Below, one piece after another: positions 52,989 to 61,761 of a stretch of DNA of 64,000 nucleotides. How positions within the stretch are numbered: position 1 is the first letter of the stretch; each line of letters begins with the position of its first letter. The notes below the pieces were generated by a model that had not been told where the DNA came from, made no database searches, and saw only the letters and a program-made list of their open reading frames with translations. The DNA is from Gottfriedia luciferensis (GTDB lineage: Bacteria; Bacillota; Bacilli; Bacillales; Bacillaceae_G). Where the stretch lies: NCBI RefSeq assembly GCF_001712755.1, contig NZ_MDKC01000013.1, positions 62,001 to 126,000 of the forward strand. Direction: 5' to 3'. Position numbers and translations under genes: made by a program.

Positions 52989-54407
52989 ATGAGCCGATTT
53001 AGTGATGAAGCAAAACAATTACTTCAGTACATTGGTGGTAAAGAAAATATCGCTACAGTAACTCATTGTGCAACACGAATGCGTTTTGTGCTGAAAGACG
53101 TTAAAAAAGCTGATGAAAAAATGATTCAAGAAATTAAAATAGTTAAAGGTACTTTTACGCAAGCCGGGCAATTTCAAGTAATTATCGGTAATGAAGTATC
53201 TATTTTTTATAATGAATTTGTAAAATTAGCTGGGGTAGAGGAAACTTCAAAAGATGAAGCTAAAATAGCTGCTAGGCAAAATATGACATGGATTCAAAGA
53301 CTACTTGCTCACTTAGCGGAAATCTTTTCACCATTAATTCCAGCCATTGTTGTAGGGGGTCTAATCTTAGGATTCCGTAACATAATTGGCGATATTAAAC
53401 TACTAGATCATGGTACAAAAACACTTGTTGAAACCTCTCAATTTTGGGCAGGTACACATTCTTTTTTATGGTTGATCGGTGAAGCCATTTTTCATTTCTT
53501 ACCAGTTGGTATTACATGGTCAATTACAAAGAAAATGGGTACTACTCAAATTCTGGGGATTGTTTTAGGTATTACACTTGTTTCACCACAGCTACTAAAT
53601 GCATACGCAGTAGCAGGTGGTGCTGTACCACCAGTTTGGGACTTTGGTTTTGCTAAAATCGATATGATTGGTTATCAAGCGCAAGTTATTCCAGCTATTT
53701 TAGCCGGTTTCACTTTAGCGATTTTAGAGACAAACATTCGAAAAATCGTTCCAAGTGCAATTTCAATGATTGTAGTACCGTTCTTTGCGCTAGTACCAAC
53801 AGTGTTAATTGCACATGTAGTATTAGGTCCAATTGGTTGGAAAATCGGTTCAGCTATCTCACATGTAGTTTATTCAGGATTAACTTCTTCATTTGGATGG
53901 TTATTTGCCTTAGTTTTTGGATTCTTCTATGCACCACTAGTTATAACTGGATTGCATCATATGACTAACGCAATCGATCTTCAACTAATGAGTCAGCTTC
54001 ACGGGACGAATCTTTGGCCGATGATTGCTTTATCAAATATCGCACAAGGCTCAGCTGTTTTAGCAATCCTTTACTTAAATAGAAAGAATGAAGAAGAAAA
54101 GCAAGTATCAATTCCTGCTGCTATCTCTTGTTTCTTAGGGGTAACAGAACCAGCAATGTTTGGTATTAACTTAAAGTATGCTTATCCATTCTTAGCTGCC
54201 ATGATTGGCTCGGGTATTGCTGCTATTGTTTCAGTTGGTACAGGTGTAATGGCGAATTCAATTGGTGTTGGAGGTCTTCCAGCAATTTTATCTATTCAGC
54301 CAAAACATATTGGAATGTTTTCAATCGCTATGCTAGTTGCAGTCGTTGTCCCATTCACTTTAACGATTATCTTTAACAAGAAAAAACTGCTAGTGAAAAA
54401 CTCATAA
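52989..54407 (+). CDS. treP: Trehalose-specific PTS EIIBC
   Basis: A 472-residue PTS permease: EIIB domain with phosphorylated Cys27 in THCATRMRF, linker, and EIIC membrane domain from about residue 105. The conserved GLHHMTNAIDLQL (near 317) and GVTEPAMFGINLKYAYPF segments are seen. It lacks EIIA. It imports trehalose as trehalose-6-phosphate. The ATG follows CGAGGAGGGG. Assignment rests on the following treA and treR genes and the operators. Confidence 0.93.
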   Translation: MSRFSDEAKQLLQYIGGKENIATVTHCATRMRFVLKDVKKADEKMIQEIKIVKGTFTQAGQFQVIIGNEVSIFYNEFVKLAGVEETSKDEAKIAARQNMTWIQRLLAHLAEIFSPLIPAIVVGGLILGFRNIIGDIKLLDHGTKTLVETSQFWAGTHSFLWLIGEAIFHFLPVGITWSITKKMGTTQILGIVLGITLVSPQLLNAYAVAGGAVPPVWDFGFAKIDMIGYQAQVIPAILAGFTLAILETNIRKIVPSAISMIVVPFFALVPTVLIAHVVLGPIGWKIGSAISHVVYSGLTSSFGWLFALVFGFFYAPLVITGLHHMTNAIDLQLMSQLHGTNLWPMIALSNIAQGSAVLAILYLNRKNEEEKQVSIPAAISCFLGVTEPAMFGINLKYAYPFLAAMIGSGIAAIVSVGTGVMANSIGVGGLPAILSIQPKHIGMFSIAMLVAVVVPFTLTIIFNKKKLLVKNS

Positions 54408-54476
54408 TTATTTAAGGGGAAGGAAATTTATTTTCCTTCCTTTCGAATTTATTTATTAATCAAGGAGATTATCAAA

Positions 54477-56153
54477 ATGAAGGATTTTAAGAACAGTGTC
54501 GTATACCAAATTTATCCTAAGTCTTTTTATGATTCGAATGGAGATGGTTTTGGAGACTTAAGAGGAGTTACAAAAAAGCTTGATTATTTAAAAGAATTAG
54601 GTGTTGACTACATTTGGCTTACTCCATTTTATGTATCTCCTCAAAATGATAATGGTTATGATGTCGCGGATTATCGAAATATTGATCCAGCATACGGAAC
54701 AATGGAAGATTTTGATGAATTGGTGAAAGCTGCGAAACGTTGTGATATAGAAATAATGCTGGATATGGTATTTAATCATACTTCGTCAAAACATGAGTGG
54801 TTTGAGAGAGCCCTTGATGGAGATGAAAAATATAAAAATTATTATATTTTTAGAGAAGAAATGGACGGAAAAGAGCCAACGAATTGGATTTCCAAATTTG
54901 GTGGTTCAACTTGGGAAAAAGTTGAGAATTCAAATGAATATTATCTGCATCTTTTTGATAAAACTCAACCAGATTTAAACTGGGAAAATGATGAGGTACA
55001 AAACGAAATATTCGATATCGTTAATTTCTGGATTGATAAAGGAGTAAAAGGATTTCGTTTGGATGTCATTAATCTGATTTCTAAGCCAGAAGTTATGGTT
55101 GATGACGAAACAGGTGATGGCAGAAAATACTATACAGACGGACCTCGAATTCATGAGTTTTTAAAGAAGTTAAATAATGAGACTTTTGGTAAGAGGGAAG
55201 AAATCATTACTGTTGGTGAAATGTCTTCAACTTCAATCGACCATTGTATTCAATACTCAAATCCGTCAGAGAATGAGTTATCGATGGTTTTTAGCTTTCA
55301 TCATTTAAAAATTGACTATAAAGATGGCCAAAAATGGTCATTAATGGATTTTGATTTTATGTCACTTAAGTCAATTCTGGATCAGTGGCAAAAAGGTATG
55401 CAATCAGGAAATGGATGGAACGCCTTATTTTGGTGTAACCATGACCAACCGCGTATTGTTTCACGAATTGGAAACGATCAAAAGTATCATAAAGAATCAG
55501 CCAAGATGCTTGCTACTTCAATGCATTTATTAAGGGGAACTCCATATATTTACCAAGGTGAAGAAATTGGTATGCCTAATCCTAAATTTGACGCAATTGA
55601 AGACTATCGAGATGTAGAAAGCTTAAATTATTATAAAATATTAAAAGAAAATGGGGTTCCAGAAAGGGAAATATTAGCCATTTTAAAAAGCAAATCAAGG
55701 GATAATTCTCGCACGCCTATGCAATGGAATGATTCAATACATGCAGGATTCACAACTGGAACACCTTGGATCTCAACAGGAAAAGATTACGAAGAAATAA
55801 ATGTCGAAAAGTCTCTAGCTGATGAAGATTCAGTGTTTCATCATTATAAAAAACTAATTAATTTAAGAAAAAAGTTCGACATTATTTCGACAGGTACGTA
55901 TGATTCTTTATTACTAAATCATGAACAAATCTTTGCATACACTCGTAAGCTGGATGACCAAATGCTGTTAGTCGTTAATAATTTTTATGGCGAAGATACT
56001 CTTTTTAAATTACCAGAAGATATTGCTATTGGAGAGTATAACAAGCAGATATTAATTTCAAATTATAATGATTCTAGTCAGGATTTAACCGAATTTACGT
56101 TGCGCCCATATGAGTCTATTTGTTACCTTCTTGAGAAAAATGTGAGAATATAA
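54477..56153 (+). CDS. treA: Trehalose-6-phosphate hydrolase (phospho-alpha-(1,1)-glucosidase)
   Basis: A 558-residue GH13 enzyme that cleaves trehalose-6-phosphate to glucose and glucose-6-phosphate. It starts with VVYQIYPKSFYDSNGDGFGD and has DMVFNHTS (near 100), GFRLDVINLI with the nucleophile Asp (near 197), VGEMSS with the acid Glu, and WCNHDQPRIVSR (near 320). The ATG follows AAGGAGAT. It is the middle gene of treP-treA-treR. Confidence 0.95.
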   Translation: MKDFKNSVVYQIYPKSFYDSNGDGFGDLRGVTKKLDYLKELGVDYIWLTPFYVSPQNDNGYDVADYRNIDPAYGTMEDFDELVKAAKRCDIEIMLDMVFNHTSSKHEWFERALDGDEKYKNYYIFREEMDGKEPTNWISKFGGSTWEKVENSNEYYLHLFDKTQPDLNWENDEVQNEIFDIVNFWIDKGVKGFRLDVINLISKPEVMVDDETGDGRKYYTDGPRIHEFLKKLNNETFGKREEIITVGEMSSTSIDHCIQYSNPSENELSMVFSFHHLKIDYKDGQKWSLMDFDFMSLKSILDQWQKGMQSGNGWNALFWCNHDQPRIVSRIGNDQKYHKESAKMLATSMHLLRGTPYIYQGEEIGMPNPKFDAIEDYRDVESLNYYKILKENGVPEREILAILKSKSRDNSRTPMQWNDSIHAGFTTGTPWISTGKDYEEINVEKSLADEDSVFHHYKKLINLRKKFDIISTGTYDSLLLNHEQIFAYTRKLDDQMLLVVNNFYGEDTLFKLPEDIAIGEYNKQILISNYNDSSQDLTEFTLRPYESICYLLEKNVRI

Positions 56154-56176
56154 TAAAATTTTTCTAGGTGATGAAA

Positions 56177-56902
56177 ATGAACGCAAAGTATATTTCGATC
56201 TATCATAAGTTAATTGAACAGATTGAAAAAGGGGCTTTTACTGTTGGGAGTAAAATACCCTCTGAAAAGTTATTAATGGAGCAATTTGATGTTTCTAGAG
56301 ATACAATTAGAAAATCATTACAAATGCTTGAGCAAAACGGATATATAAATAAAGTTAAAGGTAAAGGTTCGTTTATTTTAGACACTGCAAAATTAAATTT
56401 CCCGGTAACAGGTTTAATTAGTTTTAAAGAATTATCAAACCAAATCGGTAGAGAAGCAGAAACGATTGTAGAAATTCTTGAAAAGAAGTGGCCTAGTAAA
56501 TTTATAAGAGAACAACTAGAAATAGACGACCAAACAGCGATTTGGAAAGTAGTTAGAGCTCGAAAAATCGACGGGAAAAAAATAATTTTAGACAAAGAGT
56601 ATTACAATAGTTCATATGTCGAAAAACTTTCAAGGTCAATCTGCGAAGGATCAATTTTTGACTATATAGAAAATACTCTACACTTAAATATTGGCTTTGC
56701 GAAAAAAGAAATTGTAGTCCAAGCTTGCACAGAAGATGACCAAAAATATTTAGATTTAGATGGCTATGATATGGTAGTAGTTGTAAATACTTTCGTCTAT
56801 TTAGACGATGGTTCTCTATTACAATATGGGCAATCTAGACATCGCCCGGATAAGTTTAAATTTGTTGATTTTGCTAGAAGAATTCAACAGGTTAATGAAT
56901 GA
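56177..56902 (+). CDS. treR: Trehalose operon repressor, GntR/HutC family
   Basis: A 241-residue regulator: N-terminal GntR winged helix (about 1-70, with SRDTIRKSLQMLEQNGYI and KGKGSFI) and a C-terminal UTRA ligand domain. In B. subtilis TreR is released by trehalose-6-phosphate. The start at 56177 follows TAGGTGATG; upstream in-frame ATG/GTG codons overlap that site. Its likely targets are the two palindromes upstream of treP. Confidence 0.93.
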   Translation: MNAKYISIYHKLIEQIEKGAFTVGSKIPSEKLLMEQFDVSRDTIRKSLQMLEQNGYINKVKGKGSFILDTAKLNFPVTGLISFKELSNQIGREAETIVEILEKKWPSKFIREQLEIDDQTAIWKVVRARKIDGKKIILDKEYYNSSYVEKLSRSICEGSIFDYIENTLHLNIGFAKKEIVVQACTEDDQKYLDLDGYDMVVVVNTFVYLDDGSLLQYGQSRHRPDKFKFVDFARRIQQVNE

Positions 56903-56927
56903 TATAAAATCTTACTTAGTTCGACTG

Positions 56928-56977
56928 CACCCCTTAAAACCTCTGTCGGATAACATTGGTTTTAAGGGGTGTTTTAA
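56928..56977 (+). terminator. Terminator after treR
   Basis: CACCCCTTAAAACC pairs perfectly with GGTTTTAAGGGGTG, followed by TTTTAAT. Confidence 0.85.
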
Positions 56978-57021
56978 TATTTTAAGAAATACGGAAAAAC
57001 TAGTTAATAGCTCAAATGAAT

Positions 57022-57064
57022 AAAACCAGAACTATTTCCAAAAGAAAATAACTCTGGTTTTTAC
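57022..57064. terminator. Bidirectional hairpin between treR and the acyltransferase gene
   Basis: AAACCAGA pairs with TCTGGTTT, with a longer imperfect inner stem, and T-rich tails on both strands. It most likely ends the acyltransferase transcript. Confidence 0.7.
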
Positions 57065-57123
57065 ATTTCTAGAGATCTTGCCTATTACTGAACTAAAGCG
57101 GCGTTCATTTATTTTTTTTAACA

Positions 57124-57993
57124 TTAAATACTTTTGAACATTTTTTTAATTTTTTCTATAAAACTCTGGTTTACAATAGGTTTTCCAATGAAAAAACGGT
57201 TCTTCTTTCGGTTCATCTGTAAATTCTCTATTATAAAATCTAGTTTTTCTGAAACCAACTTAAATTCTGTTAATGATTTTTCAATTGAAGGAAATGGGAG
57301 CGCCTCATTCTGAGTATATGAATAAATAAATTCGTCACTCTCAAAAATTTCATGACTTCCTGTTTCTAATTCTGTAAACGCATGTACACTGTCACTAGTA
57401 TAAAAAATCGATTCGCCAACTTTTCTCACTGGATTGCCGGCATATGAAGAATTAGATTCAATTTTTTTCCCACTAACTAATGACATGCCTCCGATAATGC
57501 TGCCTGAACCAATTTGAGTTCCTTTTAAAATAAATGCATGTTGACCAATCCAAACATGATCGCCAATATATATACTTTTACTTGGATTAACTCTTTTCTT
57601 TGTGAAAGAATCATAAATGAGATGAGGGTCCGCTGTTCTAAACCAACAGTCGAATGAAAATAAACAACCTTCACCTACAATTATATTTTTTTGTTCTGAA
57701 ATAATTAAATTTAATTTGTTGTTAAAATAATTATCCTTTCCAAAAAATAATACAGAATTATTGTAAACAATTGCATTAAGTATATAGTTAAACCTGTTAT
57801 TACAAAGAAAAATAATTGTGTCATTTCCATTAAACTCTATATTACTATTTACTAAATGAACATTTTCATTATCACAATATAGAAGATTTCCTTTTCCTCT
57901 AAAAATTATTTTTGAATTTGTTAGTTTAGGTTTCCCAATTATCTTATTCTCTTTTAAGTCCTCTATTTGTATTGTTTCATTAATAATTTCCAT
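57124..57993 (-). CDS. Left-handed beta-helix (hexapeptide) acyltransferase
   Basis: A 289-residue protein. The middle (about 100-195) has hexapeptide-type turns and the CoA-transferase signature IGDHVWIGQHAFILKGTQIG followed by the SYAGNPVRKVGES cap, as in WbbJ/CysE-like acetyltransferases. The first 100 residues are strand-rich and the last 80 are a charged helical extension ending in IEKIKKMFKSI. It probably acetylates a sugar or glycan; the acceptor is unknown. The ATG follows AAAGGGA. It is a single gene with lower GC and no glycan genes next to it. Confidence 0.78.
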   Translation of the reverse strand: MEIINETIQIEDLKENKIIGKPKLTNSKIIFRGKGNLLYCDNENVHLVNSNIEFNGNDTIIFLCNNRFNYILNAIVYNNSVLFFGKDNYFNNKLNLIISEQKNIIVGEGCLFSFDCWFRTADPHLIYDSFTKKRVNPSKSIYIGDHVWIGQHAFILKGTQIGSGSIIGGMSLVSGKKIESNSSYAGNPVRKVGESIFYTSDSVHAFTELETGSHEIFESDEFIYSYTQNEALPFPSIEKSLTEFKLVSEKLDFIIENLQMNRKKNRFFIGKPIVNQSFIEKIKKMFKSI

Positions 57994-58389
57994 ATTATAA
58001 TCCCTTTCACTTTGAACAAGAATGTTCTGGCCTAAATAATTTGGCGCTTATTTTAGTATTGCCACTTTTACCATTACATCAAAAGGTATTTTTTGATATT
58101 AATATTACAATGACTAGTAGGAGAAAATCCATGGTCTTTTATGTGAAAGAATTTATTTTTAGTTTCTAAAAAAAAAGACTACTATTATTCTTGCTTAGAA
58201 AAAAGCGAGATCGATTAATTTGTTTGTTCGTCATGTTATAATAAAAGACTTGATAGCGCGTTGTACGCAAAATGGTTTTTAGCGGTTAGTTCATAGAAAA
58301 AAATTATATATTAGCAAAGTTTGCAGTTTTGTCTAACAGACCACACTATAATAATTGATTATGGAAATAATGAGTAAAAAAGACAATGA
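57994..58389. other. Intergenic region between the acyltransferase and rRNA methyltransferase genes
   Basis: This 396-bp AT-rich divergent region holds a TATAAT near 58236 and a short GCG/CGC hairpin near 58256, possible parts of the methyltransferase promoter and leader. Nothing else definite is seen. Confidence 0.4.
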
Positions 58390-59598
58390 ATGGATGGGCT
58401 TATGGATAAAGAAATGAATTTAAAAATTAAACAAAAATTTGTAAAAGATTATAAAAACGGGTATCCACTAATTTCAAAAGAATCAATCGTGAATAGTAAA
58501 AATTTCATTAATGAAGGAACAATTATTAATCTAGTAGATGAACGTAATGGTTTTATTGGAAAGGGCTACTACGGAAAGCAAAATAAAGGTTTAGGCTGGA
58601 TTCTAAGCCTGAAGGAGCATGAAAAGCTAGATCCTAAGTTCTTTGAAGATAAAATTAAACAAGCGATCGAAAACCGCCAACAATATTATAATAGCTCTGA
58701 TACGACAGCATTTAGAGTATTTAATGGAGAAGGCGATGGAATTGGTGGATTAACAATTGATTTTTTCGATGGATTTTATTTGATTAGTTGGTATAGCGAA
58801 GGAATCTATCAATTCAAAGATTGGGTTATTCAAGCAATAAAGAATATTGTCGAATTCAAAGGGATTTATCAGAAAAAGCGCTTTGATACAAAAGGTCAGT
58901 ATATTGAAGAAGATGATTTTGTAATGGGAGAAAGAGGTCAATTTCCTATTATCGTAAAGGAAAATGGAGTTAATTTCGCCATTTATTTAAATGATGGCGC
59001 AATGGTAGGCGTATTTTTGGATCAACGTGAAGTTAGAAAACTAATTAGAGATAAATATGCTTACGATAAAACAGTATTAAATACTTTCTCTTATACAGGG
59101 GCATTCTCGGTTTTTGCAGCAGTTGGAGGGGCGAGTAAGACTACTAGTGTTGACTTAGCAAATCGGAGCCTAGATAAAACAAAAGAACAATTTAAAATTA
59201 ATGGAATTGACCCTGCTACCGAGAGCATCGTCGTTGAGGATGTATTTCATTACTTTAAATATGCAGTTAAAAAAAACCTTACATTTGATATGGTTATTTT
59301 AGATCCACCAAGCTTTGCAAGATCTAAAAAACATACCTTTAGCGCCGAAAAGGACTATAAGAACCTGTTGAAAGAAGCGATTACGATTACAGAAAATGAT
59401 GGTGTAATTGTTGCTTCAACGAATTGTAGTACTTTTGGAATGAATAAATTTAAAGGGTTTATTGACACAGCCTTTAAAGAATTAGGCGGGCAATATAAAT
59501 TAATGGAAGAATTCAGCCTACCTAATGATTTTAAAACAACTAAACAGTTTAAAGAAGGTAACTATTTAAAAGTCGTATTTATTCGTAAAATTAAGTAA
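58390..59598 (+). CDS. RlmI-like 23S rRNA cytosine methyltransferase family protein
   Basis: A 402-residue SAM-dependent methyltransferase with an N-terminal PUA domain (about 10-85) and a Rossmann methyltransferase domain (about 190-400). Motifs: NTFSYTGAFSVFAAVGGA (SAM binding, near 230), DLANRSLD, LDPPSFARS (motif IV, near 312) and ASTNCST near 340. RlmI of E. coli methylates C1962 of 23S rRNA; YwbD is the Bacillus relative. Starts at 58390, 58402 and 58414 are all possible and none has a strong site. It is monocistronic. Confidence 0.85.
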   Translation: MDGLMDKEMNLKIKQKFVKDYKNGYPLISKESIVNSKNFINEGTIINLVDERNGFIGKGYYGKQNKGLGWILSLKEHEKLDPKFFEDKIKQAIENRQQYYNSSDTTAFRVFNGEGDGIGGLTIDFFDGFYLISWYSEGIYQFKDWVIQAIKNIVEFKGIYQKKRFDTKGQYIEEDDFVMGERGQFPIIVKENGVNFAIYLNDGAMVGVFLDQREVRKLIRDKYAYDKTVLNTFSYTGAFSVFAAVGGASKTTSVDLANRSLDKTKEQFKINGIDPATESIVVEDVFHYFKYAVKKNLTFDMVILDPPSFARSKKHTFSAEKDYKNLLKEAITITENDGVIVASTNCSTFGMNKFKGFIDTAFKELGGQYKLMEEFSLPNDFKTTKQFKEGNYLKVVFIRKIK

Positions 59599-59604
59599 AA
59601 AAAT

Positions 59605-59637
59605 GGACTGACAGATACATGTCAGTCCTACTTTTTA
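59605..59637. terminator. Terminator shared by the methyltransferase and pepT genes
   Basis: GGACTGACA pairs perfectly with TGTCAGTCC around a 6-nt loop. T tracts flank it on both strands. Confidence 0.88.
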
Positions 59638-60876
59638 CTTTGAAGTTGCTTTTTGTTCATATAATTTGATCACTTCAATCATAACATTCGTTGCTTTAAC
59701 CATATTGTCGATTGAAATGTATTCAAATTTGCCGTGATAGTTTTCTCCTCCAGTAAAAATATTTGGAGTAGGTAGTCCCATATATGAAAGTTGTGAACCA
59801 TCTGTACCACCACGAATTGGTTCTACAATTGGTGTAATTTCTAAATTTGTCATTGCCTCATGAGCAATATCAACAACCTCTTTAACAGGTAAGATTTTCT
59901 CACCCATATTATAGTACTGGTCTTTTAACTCTAAAATAATGCTGTTTTCACCATGTTTTTCTTTTAATTGATTTACAATATTCGACAATGTCTCTTTTCG
60001 ATTAGCAAATTTTGTTTTATCATGATCTCTAATAATGTAGTGCATTTTTGTTAACTCTACATCACCTTCAATTGATACTAGATGATAAAAGCCTTCGTAA
60101 CCTTCAGTTGATTCAGGCGCTTCTTCTACAGGTAATAAATTATTTATTTCCATGGCAATTTTCATAGAATTTATCATTTTACCTTTGGCCGTACCTGGGT
60201 GCACATTTTTACCTTTTACTGTAATCATTGCACCTGCAGCATTAAAGCTCTCGTATTGAAGCTCTCCTAGTGGACCACCGTCCATTGTGTAAGCATATTT
60301 AGCATCAAATGCCTTTACATCAAATTTATGTGGGCCTCTACCGATTTCTTCATCTGGTGTAAATGCGACTCTTATTTTGCCGTGTTTGATTTCAGGATGT
60401 TGAACTAAATACTCCATCGCAGTCATAATTTCAGCGATACCAGCCTTATTATCAGCACCAAGTAATGTTGTCCCATCAGTAGTCATTAATGTGTGACCTA
60501 TATACTTACTTAACTCTGGTGAATGACTCGGAGATAATACAACATTTAAACTTTCATTTAAAACAATGTCATTTCCATCATAGTTTTCAACTAGCTGAGG
60601 GTTAACATTTTTTCCCGTAAAGTCTGTCGCTGTGTCTAAATGTGCTAAAAATCCAATTGTCGGAATATGTTTGTCGGAATTTGAAGGAAGTGTAGCCATT
60701 ACATAGCCATTGTCATCCATTGTTACGTCAACTAATCCAATTTTGTTTAATTCTTCTACTAGCATGCGGCCCAAAGTTAATTGGCCAGGTGTAGAAGGGC
60801 ACGTTTCACTACTTGCATTTGATTGTGTATCAACTTTTGCATAACTAATTAAACGATTAATTAACTCATTTTTCAT
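59635..60876 (-). CDS. pepT: Peptidase T (tripeptidase)
   Basis: A 413-residue zinc aminopeptidase of family M20 that removes the N-terminal residue of tripeptides in the cytoplasm. Metal ligands and catalytic residues are in HLDTATD (near 79-85), [12 protein letters not shown] (near 142), [12 protein letters not shown] (near 176) and [12 protein letters not shown]. The C-terminal [17 protein letters not shown] (near 353) is intact. The ATG at 60876 follows AAAAAAGGAGA; the frame extends upstream without a better start. Confidence 0.96.
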   Translation of the reverse strand: MKNELINRLISYAKVDTQSNASSETCPSTPGQLTLGRMLVEELNKIGLVDVTMDDNGYVMATLPSNSDKHIPTIGFLAHLDTATDFTGKNVNPQLVENYDGNDIVLNESLNVVLSPSHSPELSKYIGHTLMTTDGTTLLGADNKAGIAEIMTAMEYLVQHPEIKHGKIRVAFTPDEEIGRGPHKFDVKAFDAKYAYTMDGGPLGELQYESFNAAGAMITVKGKNVHPGTAKGKMINSMKIAMEINNLLPVEEAPESTEGYEGFYHLVSIEGDVELTKMHYIIRDHDKTKFANRKETLSNIVNQLKEKHGENSIILELKDQYYNMGEKILPVKEVVDIAHEAMTNLEITPIVEPIRGGTDGSQLSYMGLPTPNIFTGGENYHGKFEYISIDNMVKATNVMIEVIKLYEQKATSK

Positions 60877-60993
60877 ATGAAAATCTCCTTTTTTACATTT
60901 CATAATTCGTATGTAATACGCTTTCATTTCTTGTTTTTAGTGAAAAGAGGCTACAGTTATATTGTAGTTCTTTCTTTATTTGAAAGTAAAATA

Positions 60994-61629
60994 TTACGCA
61001 ACGCTCTTTCTATTTAAAATGCTTTTAGCAATTAAAAACTGTGCTGTGTAGTAGGTGATCATAATTAATTCATGACCATATTTAACGCTTTCTACAAATA
61101 GGTCCCATGATAATATAGAATCTGAAATGATAAATAAGAGGCTCCCCAAAATGGCCCATTTGTTTCCAGTCATTATAGCTGTAAATACCATCATTGAAAT
61201 TGCTACTGAATAGGTAATTACCGGAATAACTAAATTCTCCTGTCCACTTTCGTTTAAAGAGCCTACTAAATTAGAGCATAGAAAAAATGCATAAATTGCA
61301 ATTGGGATAATCGATAATACGCGATAAATAGAAAATTTCCATCCTGATATAAAACCGGCAGCGTAAAACAAATGCCCAATTAGAAAAGCACTTAAACCGA
61401 CAACAAACCATATTAACGTTCCGTCCCCAATCATACAAAAAATAAGACCTAAAAGTATAAGAGCGCGATATTTAGTTGATTGACTTGGAATTTGTGAAAA
61501 GGCATAACTGATAATCAACACCATTGGAATTACCTTAAATAGTATTTTTATGCTAACAGGCTCTGGAGGAATAAAAAAGATATAGAGAATACCAAAAAAT
61601 AAAATAAGTATAGGTAGATACCTCTTCAA
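60994..61629 (-). CDS. YhhN/TMEM86-family membrane protein (lysoplasmalogenase-like)
   Basis: A 211-residue protein with about eight transmembrane segments. Family landmarks are CMIGDGTLIW with FLIGHLFYAAGF, and the second half GSLLFIISDSILSWDLF with YYTAQFLIAKS. The conserved Asp residues in GDG and SDS are the proposed active site. Animal TMEM86B is a lysoplasmalogenase; the role in Bacillaceae is not established. The ATG follows AAAGGGG-type bases on the minus strand. It stands alone. Confidence 0.83.
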   Translation of the reverse strand: MKRYLPILILFFGILYIFFIPPEPVSIKILFKVIPMVLIISYAFSQIPSQSTKYRALILLGLIFCMIGDGTLIWFVVGLSAFLIGHLFYAAGFISGWKFSIYRVLSIIPIAIYAFFLCSNLVGSLNESGQENLVIPVITYSVAISMMVFTAIMTGNKWAILGSLLFIISDSILSWDLFVESVKYGHELIMITYYTAQFLIAKSILNRKSVA

Positions 61630-61732
61630 AATAAAATTACCCCTTTCTAACTATTTCCTTTTTACTAAATATTATCAGTGAAAAGTGAAAAGAATGCTAT
61701 TAGAAATAAAGATAGCAGTCTATTAAACTATA

Positions 61733-61761
61733 AAAAAAAGCAAACCGGAAAGGTTTGCTTT
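61733..61761 (-). terminator. Terminator after the L,D-transpeptidase gene
   Basis: On the minus strand AAAGCAAACC pairs perfectly with GGTTTGCTTT with a 5-nt loop, then a T run. It starts right behind the stop codon. Confidence 0.88.
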
